Positions 23,818-36,560 are shown, counted from the first letter of the stretch. The stretch is 64,000 bases of DNA from Jacaranda mimosifolia (GCA_018894105.1 CM032133.1:20474501-20538500); one strand, 5' to 3'. Notes: generated from the sequence alone by a model not told the origin. Program-made: numbers and translations.

Positions 23818-25398
23818 CTTTCAATAAAATCAAAAGATTTAACTGAGAAGATGGATTTAATTAATCATCCAAAAGGACAATTGATAGAAATGAAATACGC
23901 AGACAAATAAAAAGAACACAACAATTTATGATGGTTCAGTAAACCTACATCTACTACCTAAGATATAATTTTAGTATTTTTAATCCTCACTTTTATTAAA
24001 GATCCAAAAAATAATACAAGAGATAAGATGAGGTAGATCAATGTCTACAATCAACTTTCTCCTTTGGGAGAAATCATGCACCTAATGGACTAAATAGTGG
24101 AAAGTAGTAGACCTGGCAAATGGCTGAACATGGGTAACTCAAGAGTGGCTAACCATGGGTTGGGTAAATTTACCCACAGGTAAAATTACTCCTTTTTTAT
24201 TGGGTACGAGACAGTGGACACATTACCCATGATTATGGGTAATGGGTAACCCATGGGTACCCGTACTAAATTTTTATTTTTCTTATATTTAGAAAAATTA
24301 ATATTTATTTTTTAATTTACATGATATTATTTTAATATTACCTAAACAAAATTAATAAAAGGGGCTACAAATTTCAAATATAATATTGAACAAGTATTTA
24401 AAGCATGCCAAATATTTTAGTTTGAAAACTACAGCTTAAATGTTTAAACATCTATTAAATTTAAGCTATATTTCCTTTTGAAGTTTAAATTTAAATCTCA
24501 TTATATGTCAAAAAAAAATTTACTAAAAGTTTAGACACCACTTAAAATATTGTTGATATCATTTTTAAACAAGTGTTATACCATCCAAAGTAGTTATAAA
24601 AACTAGAGAAAAAATTAAAAATATATATATAATATATATGACTATTCACGAGTTACTTGCAGGTTAGGCCAAAAAATGGTGGGTAATTAGGTGGTGGGTA
24701 AAATTACCCACATTTTATGGACAAAGGAAATGAAGCTCATTACACACATTTTTTTGAGTACTTACGGGTACTAGTGGGTATGGATATTTTTTGCTAGGTT
24801 TAGAAGGTAGAGGCAACTTCTAGACAAATATGCTGTGGGGTTCTGAACTTAGAGAATAGCTTAAGTTTTGTCTAACTCATTTATTTTCTCCTTTGAATAA
24901 ATGAAGTTTATTTAGGATCTTTTGCATCTTGCTGCCAAATAAAGTTCCAATGGTAACTTCTCTTTCTTGATTTTTGGGTTGTCAAATAAGAATTCCACAT
25001 ATCTTTCCTTTCTTTATTTTAGAAAATAATGCATATTTTCTTTTCTTTATGCAAGTGTGATTTGAGAGACTATATTGAAGAAATCTCGAGATTTGATTCA
25101 GCAATATCCTGCCTTAATTAACTCTATGTCACATAAGAATATAAATCATTAATATAAGTTAATCAACAAAATGAGCATTATCAAAGTTTGAATGATTACT
25201 TCCCTTCTTGGTTTGAAAAAATCATACAGATTTTCTTTCCTTTATGAAGTTGTGAATCGATGATAAATTTGAGGATATCTTAGAAGAGATTAAGCATTTT
25301 CTTCGTCTTAATAACTATGTGTTATACATAGAAATCATTAATGGAAATTAACAAGCAAAATGAACATTATCAAAACCAATCCTCAGGAGATCCCAACA
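23818..25398 (-). repeat. 3' LTR of Copia-2, with an inserted MITE
   Basis: It aligns to 36615-37488; for example the stretch with gtggggttctgaactta and the stretch with gaagtttatttagg match. The inner end is cccaaca at 25398, followed by a pyrimidine run (atctctcctttttt) that is the polypurine tract on the other strand. The low boundary is uncertain by about 50 bp. Confidence 0.75.
24108..24802. mobile_element. hAT-type MITE, 695 bp
   Basis: Ends are tagacctggcaaatgg and, on the other strand, taaacctagcaaaaaa; the pattern TAGRCCTGGCAAA is typical of hAT termini. Flanks gaaagtag (24100-24107) and gaaggtag (24803-24810) are an 8-bp duplication with one change, and the empty site is visible in the sister LTR near 36876-36886. 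It has no transposase. It contains many tgggta/tacccg runs near both ends, likely subterminal binding motifs. Confidence 0.9.
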
Positions 25399-25690
25399 AT
25401 CTCTCCTTTTTTGATGATGACTCATTTTGCATGTGAAGGTAGCACAATTTCTCCCCCTGACGCTCCCCTTGCTTGTAAGACCTTATTAAAAGAATCTATA
25501 GCAAGAGCTTAGTTAAAAATAAGAGCTATTAATGAAAGTTGTAGCAATATTTATGCTTGCTAGTTTTCTAGAAGTAACATTCTTAAGAATATAGATAAAG
25601 CAAATATACAGTAGGATGTAATAGCACCTAGTAAACAACACAAGCTGCATAGACCATGAATGATTTTAGTGCTTCAGTTTTATGTGCAAG
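25399..25690 (-). other. Residual Copia-2 3' region
   Basis: The polypurine tract region plus about 290 bp with no readable domain. In intact Copia elements more than 2 kb of integrase C-terminus, RT and RNase H would lie before this point, so a large internal deletion ends here. Confidence 0.5.
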
Positions 25691-26354
25691 AAACTAGACC
25701 TAAGTAAATTGTAAAAATCGTCAACAATAATGAAGACATATCTATTGCCTCCGAAAGAAGTTTTCATAGGTAAAACAAATCTAAATGAAGACGATAAAGA
25801 GGTTTGGATGAGGAGATATCATTTATGGGTTTGAATGATATCTTGATTTATTTTACTTTCATCATGCATCACATAATTTGTTCTTAACAAACCAATTTTG
25901 GGAATCCCTTTGGTCAAGAAATTTCATATTTGTATGTCTATTCAATATGTTGACTAGAAAGATCATCTAGATTAACGTTGTAGATGTTTCTATCTCTAAC
26001 AACGGTAATCACGATTTCATCATTTTTTGTAACAATACAATGTGAACGCTAAAATTGTACCTAGTATCCACTATCATAAAGCTGACTGATACTTAGTAGA
26101 TTATGCTTAAGTCCATCTACCAGTTAGACATTCTTAATGGAAGTTCATTTCCTTTTTCCAACAATTCTTTTACCTATGATTTTCACTTTCGTGTTATCAA
26201 CAAATAGAACATTTCCACCATTGAAGTCCCATAACTTGTAAAGAAAGTTTTATCTTTGGTCATGTGTTTGGAACATCCACTATTTAGATACCATTTGTCT
26301 CTTTGGCCTGCTTTGTTGGTTGATTCCTGCAACACAAATTGAAGTTACTTTAGG
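25690..26354 (-). pseudogene. pol: Copia-2 protease and N-terminal integrase fragment
   Basis: Near 26305-26255 the minus strand reads WYLNSGCSKHMT. The catalytic Asp of the DSG protease motif is Asn here. The following sequence parallels Copia-1 protease and integrase: a run like the VDNTK...GKRIVGKRK region near 26215-26130, then a segment matching the integrase phrase around 7600-7700. Many stops. The upstream end is cut by the CACTA insertion at 26357. Confidence 0.7.
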
Positions 26355-26357
26355 TAC

Positions 26358-26790
26358 CACTACAACAAATTGCACTTTACGTAACAAAAATTTTAGTAAC
26401 AAAGGTAAAATTCGTTACATATGTTAGATTTATTGTAACAAAATTAATTTTTTGTTACAAATAACAATTTCTTTAGTAACAAAGTAAAAGTTTTGTTATC
26501 TTTAACTCAAATTTGTTACCTTAAATTTTTTATGTTCGTAACTAAATAATAATTCGTTACGAAAAATGTTATTTTGTTACATATAACATTTTCCGTCATA
26601 TGAGAAGATATATTTGTAACAAAATTTGGTACCTTTGTAACAACAAAATATTTGTTACAAATAAAATATATTGTAACAAAGTTTTTAGTTACTGAACTTT
26701 AATTAACTTCCCTCCAAAATTCATTCCCTTCAAATATAGATTGTACACATATGGTAACAATGATTTTCGTTACTAATTACAAATGAATAT
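26358..26790. repeat. Left subterminal gtaac/gttac repeat field of the CACTA element
   Basis: More than fifteen copies of gttac or gtaac lie in about 430 bp, often as tttgttac or gtaacaaa. The field is mirrored at 34610-34989. In En/Spm such repeats are bound by the TnpA-type protein; that role here is inferred. Confidence 0.8.
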
Positions 26791-26839
26791 TAAATTAAAT
26801 TTTTACTAATACCTATGGGTTGGGCTTTTGTTCAAGAAA

Positions 26840-27600
26840 TGGACTTCACAATAATTCAAAGAATTTGTTAATTGGGTTTAACTAATTTTTTAATGAATTA
26901 TTACTGAACTGAATTTTATTTTAAAGATTGAGCTTGAAGAAATTTGAAGTGAATAATCCATTAGTTGGGCCAATTTCTTTAAAATATTAGACTTTATAAC
27001 TTTTTGGTGAATTATTCAATGAATTGAGAGTTTTCATTTATGAAATAGATTTGACCAAATTTATAGTAAATTAAGTGGTGAATTAGGCTTCATTTTAAAA
27101 GTTGGTCTTGAACAAATTTGAAGTGAGGTAAATGATGAATTAGGTTTTCTTCAAGGAACTGAGCTTATTTTTTATTAATTGAGCTTCACATTAGTTCAAA
27201 TAATTGATTACTTTGGGTTGACTAGCTTTTTTTTTTTTTTTTTTTTTTACTGATTGGGTTTAACTGATATTTTAGTGAATTGGAAAATTGGGCTTCATAC
27301 TAATTTGAAGAATTCATTAATTGGGCTTTACGAACTTCCTTTTTATTAATTGAGCTTCAATAATTCTTTTAGTAAATTAGTGAATTGGATTTCAAAATGA
27401 ATTGGATCTTACATTAACTTGAAGAATTGATTAATTGTGTTTTTGCAACTTTTCTTTTATTAATATAAGTTCACCGATTTTTTAGTAAATTAATGTCATT
27501 TTGTAAAGAATTAGGTTTGATATCAAATTGCAAAGTTGATTAATTGGGCTTTAGCAATTCCTTTTTTTTTAATTGGGCTTCACTAATTTTATAATGAATT
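26840..27600. repeat. Degenerate tandem repeat of about 110 bp
   Basis: The phrase cttcacattagttcaaa/aattgattaattgggctt recurs at about 26847, 27182, 27291, 27409 and 27518. The last four are 109, 118 and 109 bases apart. A run of 22 T is at 27227-27248. No protein is encoded. Confidence 0.65.
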
Positions 27601-27609
27601 GGTGTCATA

Positions 27610-27840
27610 TAGGGGTGGCAATTTGGGTGGGTCGTGCTGGTTCGGGTTTGGTTGAAGTAGGAGTATAACATTAATTTTCTCAACCCTAACCCAACCTGAT
27701 GACAACCTGAAAATGTTCAACACTAACCCAACATGAATCATATCAGGTCATATTCGGGTCAACCTAATTTTTATTTGGTCAACTCGTCAACTCAAATCCA
27801 CCAAACCCAACTTGCTAATCTAATTTAAAATAATTATTTC
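27610..27840 (+). repeat. Possible hAT element end inside the CACTA element
   Basis: The run taggggtggcaatttgggtgg is a classic hAT terminus, followed by gggt/aaccc-rich subterminal sequence. No matching right end was found, so it is a truncated relic or an internal acquisition. Confidence 0.45.
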
Positions 27841-27989
27841 AAACATATGTTTTAATTTAAAACCCTACTGTGAAAACTTTCTTATGTTTTATAAAACCAC
27901 GTACACTGCCTCCCCCTCCACATTTATTGTCCATTGAATATAATTTTAATATAAAAATTTATTTTAATTTCAAACCCTACTGTGAATAT

Positions 27990-28314
27990 ATATATATATA
28001 TATACAAAATAACTTCCTTATATTTTATAAAACCATGCACACCACCTCCCCGTCAACATTTGTTGCCCATTTAATATAATTTTAATATAAAAAAATTAAT
28101 TTACCCTTAATCATTTCGCATATATACAATTCAATTTAAATAATTTTTAATATCATATTTTATTTTATTTTATTTTATTTTATTTTCCATTCTTTTCTTT
28201 TCTTTCTATTCTCATTTCTCTCTTCTTCCATTATTTCATATATTTCTCATTTTATACATATATATAAATTATCATTGTTTCTCATTTCTCATTATTTCAT
28301 ATATTCTCATTTTT

Positions 28315-28350
<36 letters not shown>

Positions 28351-29160
28351 AATTTATCAATAAAATTTTAAATAATTTTTATTTTTATCTTCTTTCTTTC
28401 TAATTATTCATACATGTATACTTATTTTTTCTATTTATACTTATTCACATATATATAATATACATATATATAAATTAATCAATAAACTTTAAATTATTTT
28501 TATTTTATCTATTTTTTTTCTATTTATTCAATCCAAATTAAATAATATTTAATATTTATAAGAATATATATAATATAATTTTTTATTCATACTTATATAC
28601 ATATATATATATATATCAATTTCAATAAAATTTAAAGAAGATTCATCATATATTTCTCATTTTATACATATATAAATTTATCATTATTTCATATATTCTT
28701 ATTTTATACATATGTATAAATTTATTTAATGAATTTGGATGGCAATGCAATTTTGTTTCCCTCCAACTTTGTATTCCCTCCAAAATTTGGGCCATAAAAG
28801 ATGTTAACAATTGTTTTTATTATTAGTTTGACATAATAAGTTAACTTGATTTCTTCCAAAAATTTGATTCCCTCTAATAATAATGAATTCTCTTCATTTT
28901 TTCGATTCCTCTAAGTTTTAGCTCCCCCATTTTTTTTATAAATAATTTATGGCAAAATTAATTTCTTTTATCTTAGATTATATGATGAATTGACATATAT
29001 TTTTTTAAATTATTAAATGACTTTCTATTATAGTTAAAATAGTTAAATAACATATAATTTGGACTTATAAATTTTGCTGCTTAAGAATTTAACTTTTCAT
29101 TATAATTTATTACAATATTCTTTTAGAAAAATTCTAAAAACTCCTTTGAATAAATAGTTA
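27990..29160. repeat. AT-rich module, copy 1
   Basis: It runs from tatacaaaataacttccttat to ttctaaaaactcctttgaat and is the same module as 31955-33225. Shared landmarks are gcaatgcaattttgtttccc, then ctttgtattccctccaaaat, and ttacaatatt...tagaaaaattc. It contains an (ac)n tract at about 28316-28340 and several (at)n tracts. A shorter duplicate of its first 110 bp precedes it at 27855-27985. Confidence 0.8.
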
Positions 29161-31129
29161 AACATTACATACTTGAATAGCAAAAGAAAAGAAAGAAATA
29201 TAGTTTACCATAATACTTAATAAAAAGAAAATGGTCCCTGAAATTAGACCTGTTAATGTTACATTTTGTTTTTTAATCGCTGTATTGGCCAGTTAAAAGT
29301 TTTTATAACTTATAGACATCTATATGTTAATTGTGTGTATGCTTTACTATATAAATTACTAAAGTGAAGATAACTTTCGTGGTTTAATATAGTGTAAAAA
29401 AAGTATTAACTTAAAATATATTATTAAATATAATGATTATTAACTTTCATGGACCTGAGCAAGTTGTTCTTAAGAATTAATTAGTTGGTCTACATATTAT
29501 ATTTCCTTCAAAAAATAAGTTTCCCTCCAAAAATGAATTCCCCTATTATTTTTTTATTCCCTCCAAAGTTTTGCTCCTCCCTCCATTTTGTGTATAAATA
29601 GTATATACAAAAATTATTTGTTTTATCTTATATTATAAAATGAATTATGACGTATTATTATGGGGGTTAAAAATTTAATTCTATTCCTTGTTATTATTTA
29701 TTAGGACATTGTTTTTTAACAAAAAGATTTTAGAAAAATTGTTTATAAATTCTAAAAACTTTAGTCTTTACGTGTAATTAATTTCATTTTAAAAATTAAA
29801 ATATTTTGTAATGATAATATTGATGTGGTCAATTTGAACATGCATTTATTGAAAATTTTCTACATTTAATTAACGCAAATTATTTTGAAATTGATCAACT
29901 TGTATAACTTTAATATAGTTGAAAATTTTGAAATTATTTTGAAATACTCATGGCATTGTAATATAAACTTAGTAATATAGTTATAAGTTTAATAAATTAT
30001 TTTTTATCCCTATATATTTAATTAAATATTTGAAGAACTCTTAGCATCCTTAACAAATTTGTAGATGTCGGTTGAAAATTTATATTAAAATTCAAAAATA
30101 TTTTTCGAAAGCTATTTTGATTATTTTTCATATAAAAATATCCCTGGACTTATTTGTAACTTTAACATGGGGGGTTTAACTTTAATATTATTTAAATAAC
30201 TCGGAATTTTTTTTAATAAATTTATTAATAGTTTTTTAAATATTAAATAATCTTTTAATTGAAGTTGGATTAAAAAAATAAAAATTTAAAATCATCAACA
30301 TATCTAAAGCAATTTAATCAAATTTAATTAAACATATTTATTAATTATAAAAGGAAAATAAAAATCAAATCCATCTCTTAATTAAATATGATTTTGTTTT
30401 TAAATTACATCTCACTAATATTAAAAAATAATTATATTTAAAATAATTTAATTAGATTAAGTTGAATATATTTATTAAATACAAAAAAAATATTTATTAA
30501 CTAAAATAAATAAGATCTAAAAATATCATACTAACAATAATAATTTTAAAATGTCAATTTCACTCTACCAACCCACTAAAAAAGTTATTGATATATCTTG
30601 TTCCCTTCTAAAATACAAATAAATAAATATTTTTTCTCAATTCATTTTCCACCTACCACCCAAAATACAAACGAACAACCATCACATTCTCCAACCTCAC
30701 TTCCGAAAAATCATTTTTCTAAAATATTTTGACAAAATTCTCTAATTCATAAACAAACAAGCTCTAATTTAAACTAATTTCATTAAATTTATTAATTAAT
30801 AAAAAATAAGTAAGTCAAAATGTGTGAGATCTAGAGTTTGAACCCTGTGGGACATTTATGTGTGTATATATAAATAAAAAAATTAAATTTATTTATTAAT
30901 CAAAATAAATATTTTAAATAAAAATAAAATCTAAAATTTTATCCTACCAATATAATTTTAAATAAATAAATATTTTTAATTATTTTGAACAAAATAATGT
31001 AATGATTTTAAATAAATAACATATGTAAAAAAAAAATCAATTTAGGCTAATTTGATTAAAATTTATTAATTAACAATAAATAAATAAGTAAAAATGTATA
31101 TATACATACATACATATACATATATATTT

Positions 31130-31400
31130 GCTCATTCTCCCCCCTCCCCACCCATCTCTTCCAACCAACCCTCCCCCCCACCCCCTACCCCCAGGCAAGG
31201 CCATGGCCAGTCAATGGCCAGCGATCGGTGGCCACTGCCAGATCTTGTCGCTAGCGCTGGCCATGGCAAGCCAACAGCCAGATCTGGTCGCCATGGCAGG
31301 CCAACGACTAGATCTAGCCGCTGGCCGCCGGCCATGGCCACACCAGGCGGGCGGCTGCTGGCCAAGGCCGGTGGTGAGTGGTTAGGGAGGGGGTGGGTGT
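31130..31400. repeat. GC-rich island with ggccatgg-type repeats
   Basis: About 270 bp, first C-rich (cctccccacc), then strongly GC-rich with recurring ggccatggc, gccagatctggtcgc and gctggcc runs, set in DNA that is mostly A and T. The open frames through it (31094-31507 plus, 31128-31385 plus, 31132-31365 minus) come from the composition and the repeats and have no domain. Confidence 0.6.
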
Positions 31401-31879
31401 TATTATATATATATATTTATGTATATATTTATAGGATATTTATTTTTTATATATTTATATTGATATTATATATTTATATATATATGATATTTTTTATTGA
31501 TATATAAAATTTTTAAATTTTTTTATGAGGATTTTGTTATATATTTTTAAATTTTATTAAATTTTTTTAAAATTTTTTAATAAAGTTTGATTGGGCATTT
31601 CAAATTTTGTGGAATTTTTATAAATAAATAAAATTTTTGGGGTTGTTGGGTAATTAATTTTTTTTAATTTAATGATTTAGCCTTAACACTAACCTAAGTT
31701 GAGGTACTGTCCCAAATGTTTTAAAAATTTTAGAGTTTTGGTCATATAAGTGTCAACTTAAGTATCAAAAGTACAAACCCCCCATTAAATGGAACCAAAA
31801 ATGTAATTTTTCCAATATAACCAAACACTATGTTAGCAAAAAAAGAAAAAGTAAGGGCTCCATTGAAATGCTAATAATT

Positions 31880-33225
31880 TTATTGGGCTAGTTGCAATTT
31901 ACCCCCATGTAATTTGTGAAATAAGCATCAAACTCTCATGTGAAAAAGAAAATATATACAAAACAATTTTCTTATGTTTTATAAAATCACGCAAACTGCC
32001 TCCCTCTCTACATTTGTTGCCCATTTAACATAATTTTAATATAAAAAGATTAATTTACCCTTAATCATTTCATATATATATATATATACAATTCAATTTA
32101 AATAACTTTTTGTTATCATATTTTATTTTATTTTTTTCGTTCTTTTCTTTTGTTTTTATTCTCATTTCTCTCTTCTTCCATTATTTCATATATTTCTCAT
32201 TTTATACATATTTATAAATTTAGCATTGTCTCTCATTTCTCATTATTTCATATATTCTCATTTTATACATATATATCTATAAAATTTTAAATAATTTTTA
32301 TTTTTATCTTTTTCCTTTCTAATTATTCATACATGTATACTTATTTTTTCTATTTATCCTTATTCACACATATATATAATATAAATATATATATATATAA
32401 ATTTATCAATAAAATTTAAATTATTTTTTATTTTTATCTATTTTTTTATATTTATTCATTCTGAATTAAATAATATTTAATATTTATAAATATATATATA
32501 TATAATATAATTTTTTATTCATATTTATATACATATATAGTATATATATATACACACACACACACACATATATAAATTTCAATAAAATTTAAAGAAGATT
32601 CATCATATATTTCTCATTTTATACATATATAAATTTATTATTGTTTCTGATTTCTCATACTTATATACATATATACAAATTTCAATAAAATTCGAAGAAG
32701 ATTTATCATATATTTATCGTTTTATACATATATAAATTTATCATTATTTATCATTTCTCATTATTTCATATATTCTTATTTTATACATATGTATAAATTT
32801 ATTTAATGAATTTGGATGGCAATGCAATTTTGTTTCCCTCCAACTTTGTATTCCCTCCAAAATTTGGCCCATAAAAAATATTAACAATTGTTTTTATTAT
32901 TAGTTTGACACAATAATTTAACTTGATTTCTTCCAAAAAATTGATTTCCTCTAACAATAATGAATTCTCTTCATTTTTTCGATTCCTCTAAATTTTAACT
33001 CCTCCATTTTTTTTGTATAAATAATCTATAGCAAAGTTAATTTCTTTTATCTTAGATTATATGATGAATTGACATATAATTTTTTAAATTATTAAATGAT
33101 TTTCTATTATAGTTAAAATAATTAAATAACATATAATTTGGACTTATAAATTCTGGTGCTTAACAATTTAATTTTTTATTATAATTTATTACAATATTTA
33201 TTTAGAAAAATTCTAAAAACTCCTT
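31880..33225. repeat. AT-rich module, copy 2, with MULE-like left end
   Basis: It starts ttgcaatttacccccatgtaa and continues gtgaaaaagaaaat...cttatgttttataaaatcac...actgcctccct. This is the same order of runs as the left end of the MULE at 16726 (cccctta tgtttataaac...cactgcctcct). From 31955 it follows copy 1. An (ac)n tract lies near 32550-32568. A duplicated stretch of about 100 bp near 32640-32760 distinguishes it from copy 1. Confidence 0.75.
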
Positions 33226-33705
33226 AAAATAAAATATGTAATGCCAATTATTTTTTAAAAACAATCTCATTTAATTTTAATTTTTTATTAAAAATCAATT
33301 AAGTTAAGACAAAAAAGTAAAATAAATCAAAATAAATATATAAAATAATTATAAAGTTAAAATCAATATTAGTATATAAGTTAATAGAAACCTTTTAATT
33401 TGACTCATAACTTAGTTATCGAATAATTAAGTGAAGAAAAGAGTTTGGCATTAGTCATATAAAGTTAAAATTATAGTAAATTGATAAAATAATTATAAAC
33501 TTAAAATTGATTTTAAAATATGAATTAGTGACACAATATGAGGATGAAATTATAATGTAAAATAAAATATAGAAAAAACAAATTATTGTATTCATTCTCA
33601 AATTTTTGTATAAATATAATTGGATGTTCATATTATATTTTGCAAATAACAAAAAAATAGTGAATAACAAAAAAAGTTGTTAACCTATCAAATAATCAAA
33701 ATCAA

Positions 33706-34003
33706 AATTTCTCATTATTTCATATATTCTCATTTTATACATATATATATAAATTTATCTATAAAATTTTAAATAACTTTTATTTTTATCTTTTTTCTTT
33801 CGAATTATTCATACATGTATACTTATTTTTTCCATTTATACTTATTCACATATATATAATATACATATATATAAATTTATCAAAAAAATTTAAATTACTT
33901 TTATTTTTATCTATTTTTTCTATTTATTCATTCCGAATTAAATAATATTTATGTATATATAATTTTTCATTCAAACTTATATACACATATAGTATATATA
34001 TAT
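33706..34003. repeat. AT-rich module, partial copy 3
   Basis: Matches the middle of copies 1 and 2 (tttctcattatttcatatattctc through cttattcacatatatataatatac), then stops at the next inserted end. It lies in the same orientation as the others. Confidence 0.75.
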
Positions 34004-34008
34004 ACACA

Positions 34009-34240
34009 CAACTACAAGAAAATAAGTTAATCGCAGCATATATTTTGTGACGGTTTGTCTCAACTGCCGCAAAATATTAATTTAATGGTGGTTGAGTAAC
34101 GATTTATCCAAACCGCAGCTGAATTAGCCATTTAGTGGTTGTTTTTTGAAACCACCGTGGAATTCATAATAAATGGTGGCGGTTAGTGTAACATTCCCTG
34201 AATGAATAGCTTCGTGCTGATTTTTCTAAACCGCCAGAAT
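34009..34240. repeat. Possible second CACTA-type end nested in the first
   Basis: The run caactacaagaaaataagtt resembles a CACTACAAGAAAA terminus with one extra base. It is followed by repeated ccgc/gcgg motifs (aaccgcagctg, accgccagaatt, ggtggcggtt). No second end or 3-bp duplication was found. Confidence 0.4.
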
Positions 34241-34609
34241 TAATAATATTGTTACTTTTGCTTGTTAGATTGCCCTTTGTTTTTTACTTTAAAGGGTTTT
34301 GTTCATAATTTTTTAACATATATACATATGTAATGCCAATTATTTTTTATAAATATTTTTTTTTTATAAATTTCTAAAATAAAGTGGGCCAGTGTGGGTG
34401 TTGTGTCGTGGGCTGGTGGGCGGTGGCCCGGGTCGAGCTTAGAGTTCGGCGGCCCAATAGGTGTAGGCCTAATATCAAATGGCTCATTCATATGAAGCAA
34501 CCCAAACAGGAGTCCATGCGCACACATTTAGTAATAAAAATTTTAGTTATTTATTCCATTAGTAATGAAATACTTATTTTTTGAATTAAAATTTTATTTA
34601 ATTATTTTG

Positions 34610-34989
34610 AACCAAATATTTTGTTACATAAACAATTAGTAACTATACTTAATTAAATAAATAATAACATTATATTATGCATTGGTAACGAAAAAATAAA
34701 ATGCAACAAATTGCCAATGTTTTAGTAACTAAATATTTCGTTACGCTATACAGATCTATTGTAACTACTATACTTTTTTGTTACTAATATCATATTTTGG
34801 TAATGATAAATTTCATCGCCATAAGTCCATTCGTAACTAACCATAAATTTCATTACTAAAATCTTTTGCGACGGGCTTTAGGGCACTAAATTTAAGTAAC
34901 AAAAAATTCATTACCAATATTTTGGATAACGAATTTCAGTTTTATGGTAACAAAATTATTCATTATGAAAAGTGTAATTTGTTACAGTG
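34610..34989. repeat. Right subterminal gtaac/gttac field of the CACTA element
   Basis: Dense gttac and gtaac motifs up to the terminal cagtg at 34989. The mirror of 26358-26790. Confidence 0.8.
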
Positions 34990-34992
34990 TAC

Positions 34993-36500
34993 CCACATAG
35001 CATCGAGTCTTTGTTGGTCTTGGAACGCACATATATTTAGTTCTAATGTCTTTCTTCTATGGGCACCTATAAGAAACAAGACCAAATTCTACATGTATGA
35101 CAAGGTTTTTGATTTTTATTTCTATGATAGTTATTTGTGTGATATGCTTGAAGATTCAGCCTCTTTGTCTTTTCCCTTGATAGTTTGTTTTAGATTATAA
35201 TTTTCTTCCAACGAAAAAGTATTTTCATTCTCAAGATCTTGAATCTTCTTGACAATTCTATTTCTATCATCTATATCCTTTTTAATGATCATGTTTTAGT
35301 TTTCAACAAGTTCAACCTTTTCGTCAAGAATATTATATATTTGATTATTAAGTGAATTAAATTACTAGTAGAGTTTTGCTAACTGATTTGATATTCTTCA
35401 TGCAAAATTAGGTGTACTGGAACTTTCGTACTTAAAATCAAAGTTGTTGGAATTATTTCAGAGAGAAAAATTGACTGTCTATTAGCCATGAGGCAGTTCT
35501 CGTCATTGTCAAATTTATCTAAGTCTGAATTGTCCCATGTAATGGTTATGGTTGTAGACTTGGAACTTTTCTCAAATTTAAGATTTCTTTTAAGTTTCAA
35601 GCAATCAGACCTTTTGTATCCTATCTCATGACGCTCATGGTAGATAATTTGCTCCGGTCTTTAGTAATCAACATTGATTCTTTTGGACCTTGCTTTGATG
35701 CCCTTTCTAAACTGACTCTTAGCCTTTGTTAGTTGCCTGAGACGCTTTATGATTATTGTTATTTTATCATTTATAGCATCTTTCTATGGATCTCTTGAAT
35801 CATTATTCCAACCAATCTATTTCGAATTGAAAGCAATGTTCTTTTTACTTTTACTGTTGGAATTTTCTTTGTTTGTCTAGAGTGTCATTTCATGAGAGGT
35901 GAGCGATCCAATGAGCTCTCCCACTAATAGGGTTTCCAAATTCTTGGCTTCATGTATTGCAGTGACTTTTTGTGTCCAATCTCTTGGTAAAAATTGTAGG
36001 ATTTTTCGAACCTGCTCACTCTCAAATATTGCTTTCCCTATTGCAAACATGGGGTTGACTATCTTCATAAACTGCATGTTCATTTGACTAGTTAATTCAC
36101 CTAGTTTCATAGAGATCTCGATTGGTGATTAAGTAATGCAATTATTTCTTATATTACCTGAGATATCCCTTCTTGGGTGACTTGAAGAATGTCCCCCATT
36201 CCCTTTGCAAAGGATTACGTACGGACTCAATTGTATTCTTGCTACTAAAGCGCAAGGGAGAATTTTTTTTGCTTTGGCATTCACGGATAAGATCTTTTTA
36301 TCCTCAATGGTGAGTTTCAACCTACTTTTAGAGACATGTTCTTGTTTGTCAGAATAAGTGGCCCATCAATGACTACTCCATAAGTCATGGTCAAGAGCTC
36401 TAATAAACTCTTCGATCCAATTCTTCCATGTAGAGTAATTTGTCCCATCAAACAGAAGTGCACGTGTATGCCGCTCCTTCTACATGAACATCAAACCTAG
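34993..36500 (-). pseudogene. gag: Copia-2 gag
   Basis: From the high end down: the gag N-terminal start at about 36480-36330; 36320-36129 (a DKKILSVNAKAKKILPCAL segment matching Copia-1 gag); 36110-35877 with ILQFLPRDWTQKVTAIHEAK, a UBN2 hallmark; the knuckle region near 35660-35600; and 35600-35379 followed by a decayed coiled tail. The knuckle reads YHERHEIGYKRSDC, so three of the four zinc ligands are lost. It closely parallels Copia-1 gag, so both elements belong to one lineage. Confidence 0.82.
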
Positions 36501-36560
36501 ACGCAAATGTTAGGATCAATTAAGCTCAAGTGAGTTAGAACTTATTTTATGAGCCCCATG

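Larger units (their letters stand above)
26358..34989. mobile_element. Non-autonomous CACTA (En/Spm) element, 8.6 kb
   Basis: The left end reads cactacaacaaattgcactt; the right end on the other strand reads cactgtaacaaattacactt. A 3-bp duplication tac flanks it (26355-26357 and 34990-34992), the hallmark of CACTA elements. The first 400 and last 400 bases are packed with gtaac/gttac motifs in both orientations (ttgttac, gtaacaaa), typical subterminal transposase sites. The interior has no transposase frame and is made of AT-rich modules, other element ends and a GC-rich island. It sits inside Copia-2. Confidence 0.92.

Noticed and set aside
24120..24780. Telomere-like repeats
   Set aside because: The tgggta runs are scattered and in both orientations within a bounded hAT MITE, not an interstitial telomere array.
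26358..26790. Possible CRISPR-like or palindromic array
   Set aside because: The short gtaac/gttac motifs have irregular spacing and belong to CACTA subterminal regions; a plant genome is not expected to hold CRISPR.
31094..31507. 137-codon Pro/Arg/Ser-rich frame
   Set aside because: Produced by the C-rich and GC-rich repeats; frames are open in three registers, so there is no coding signal.
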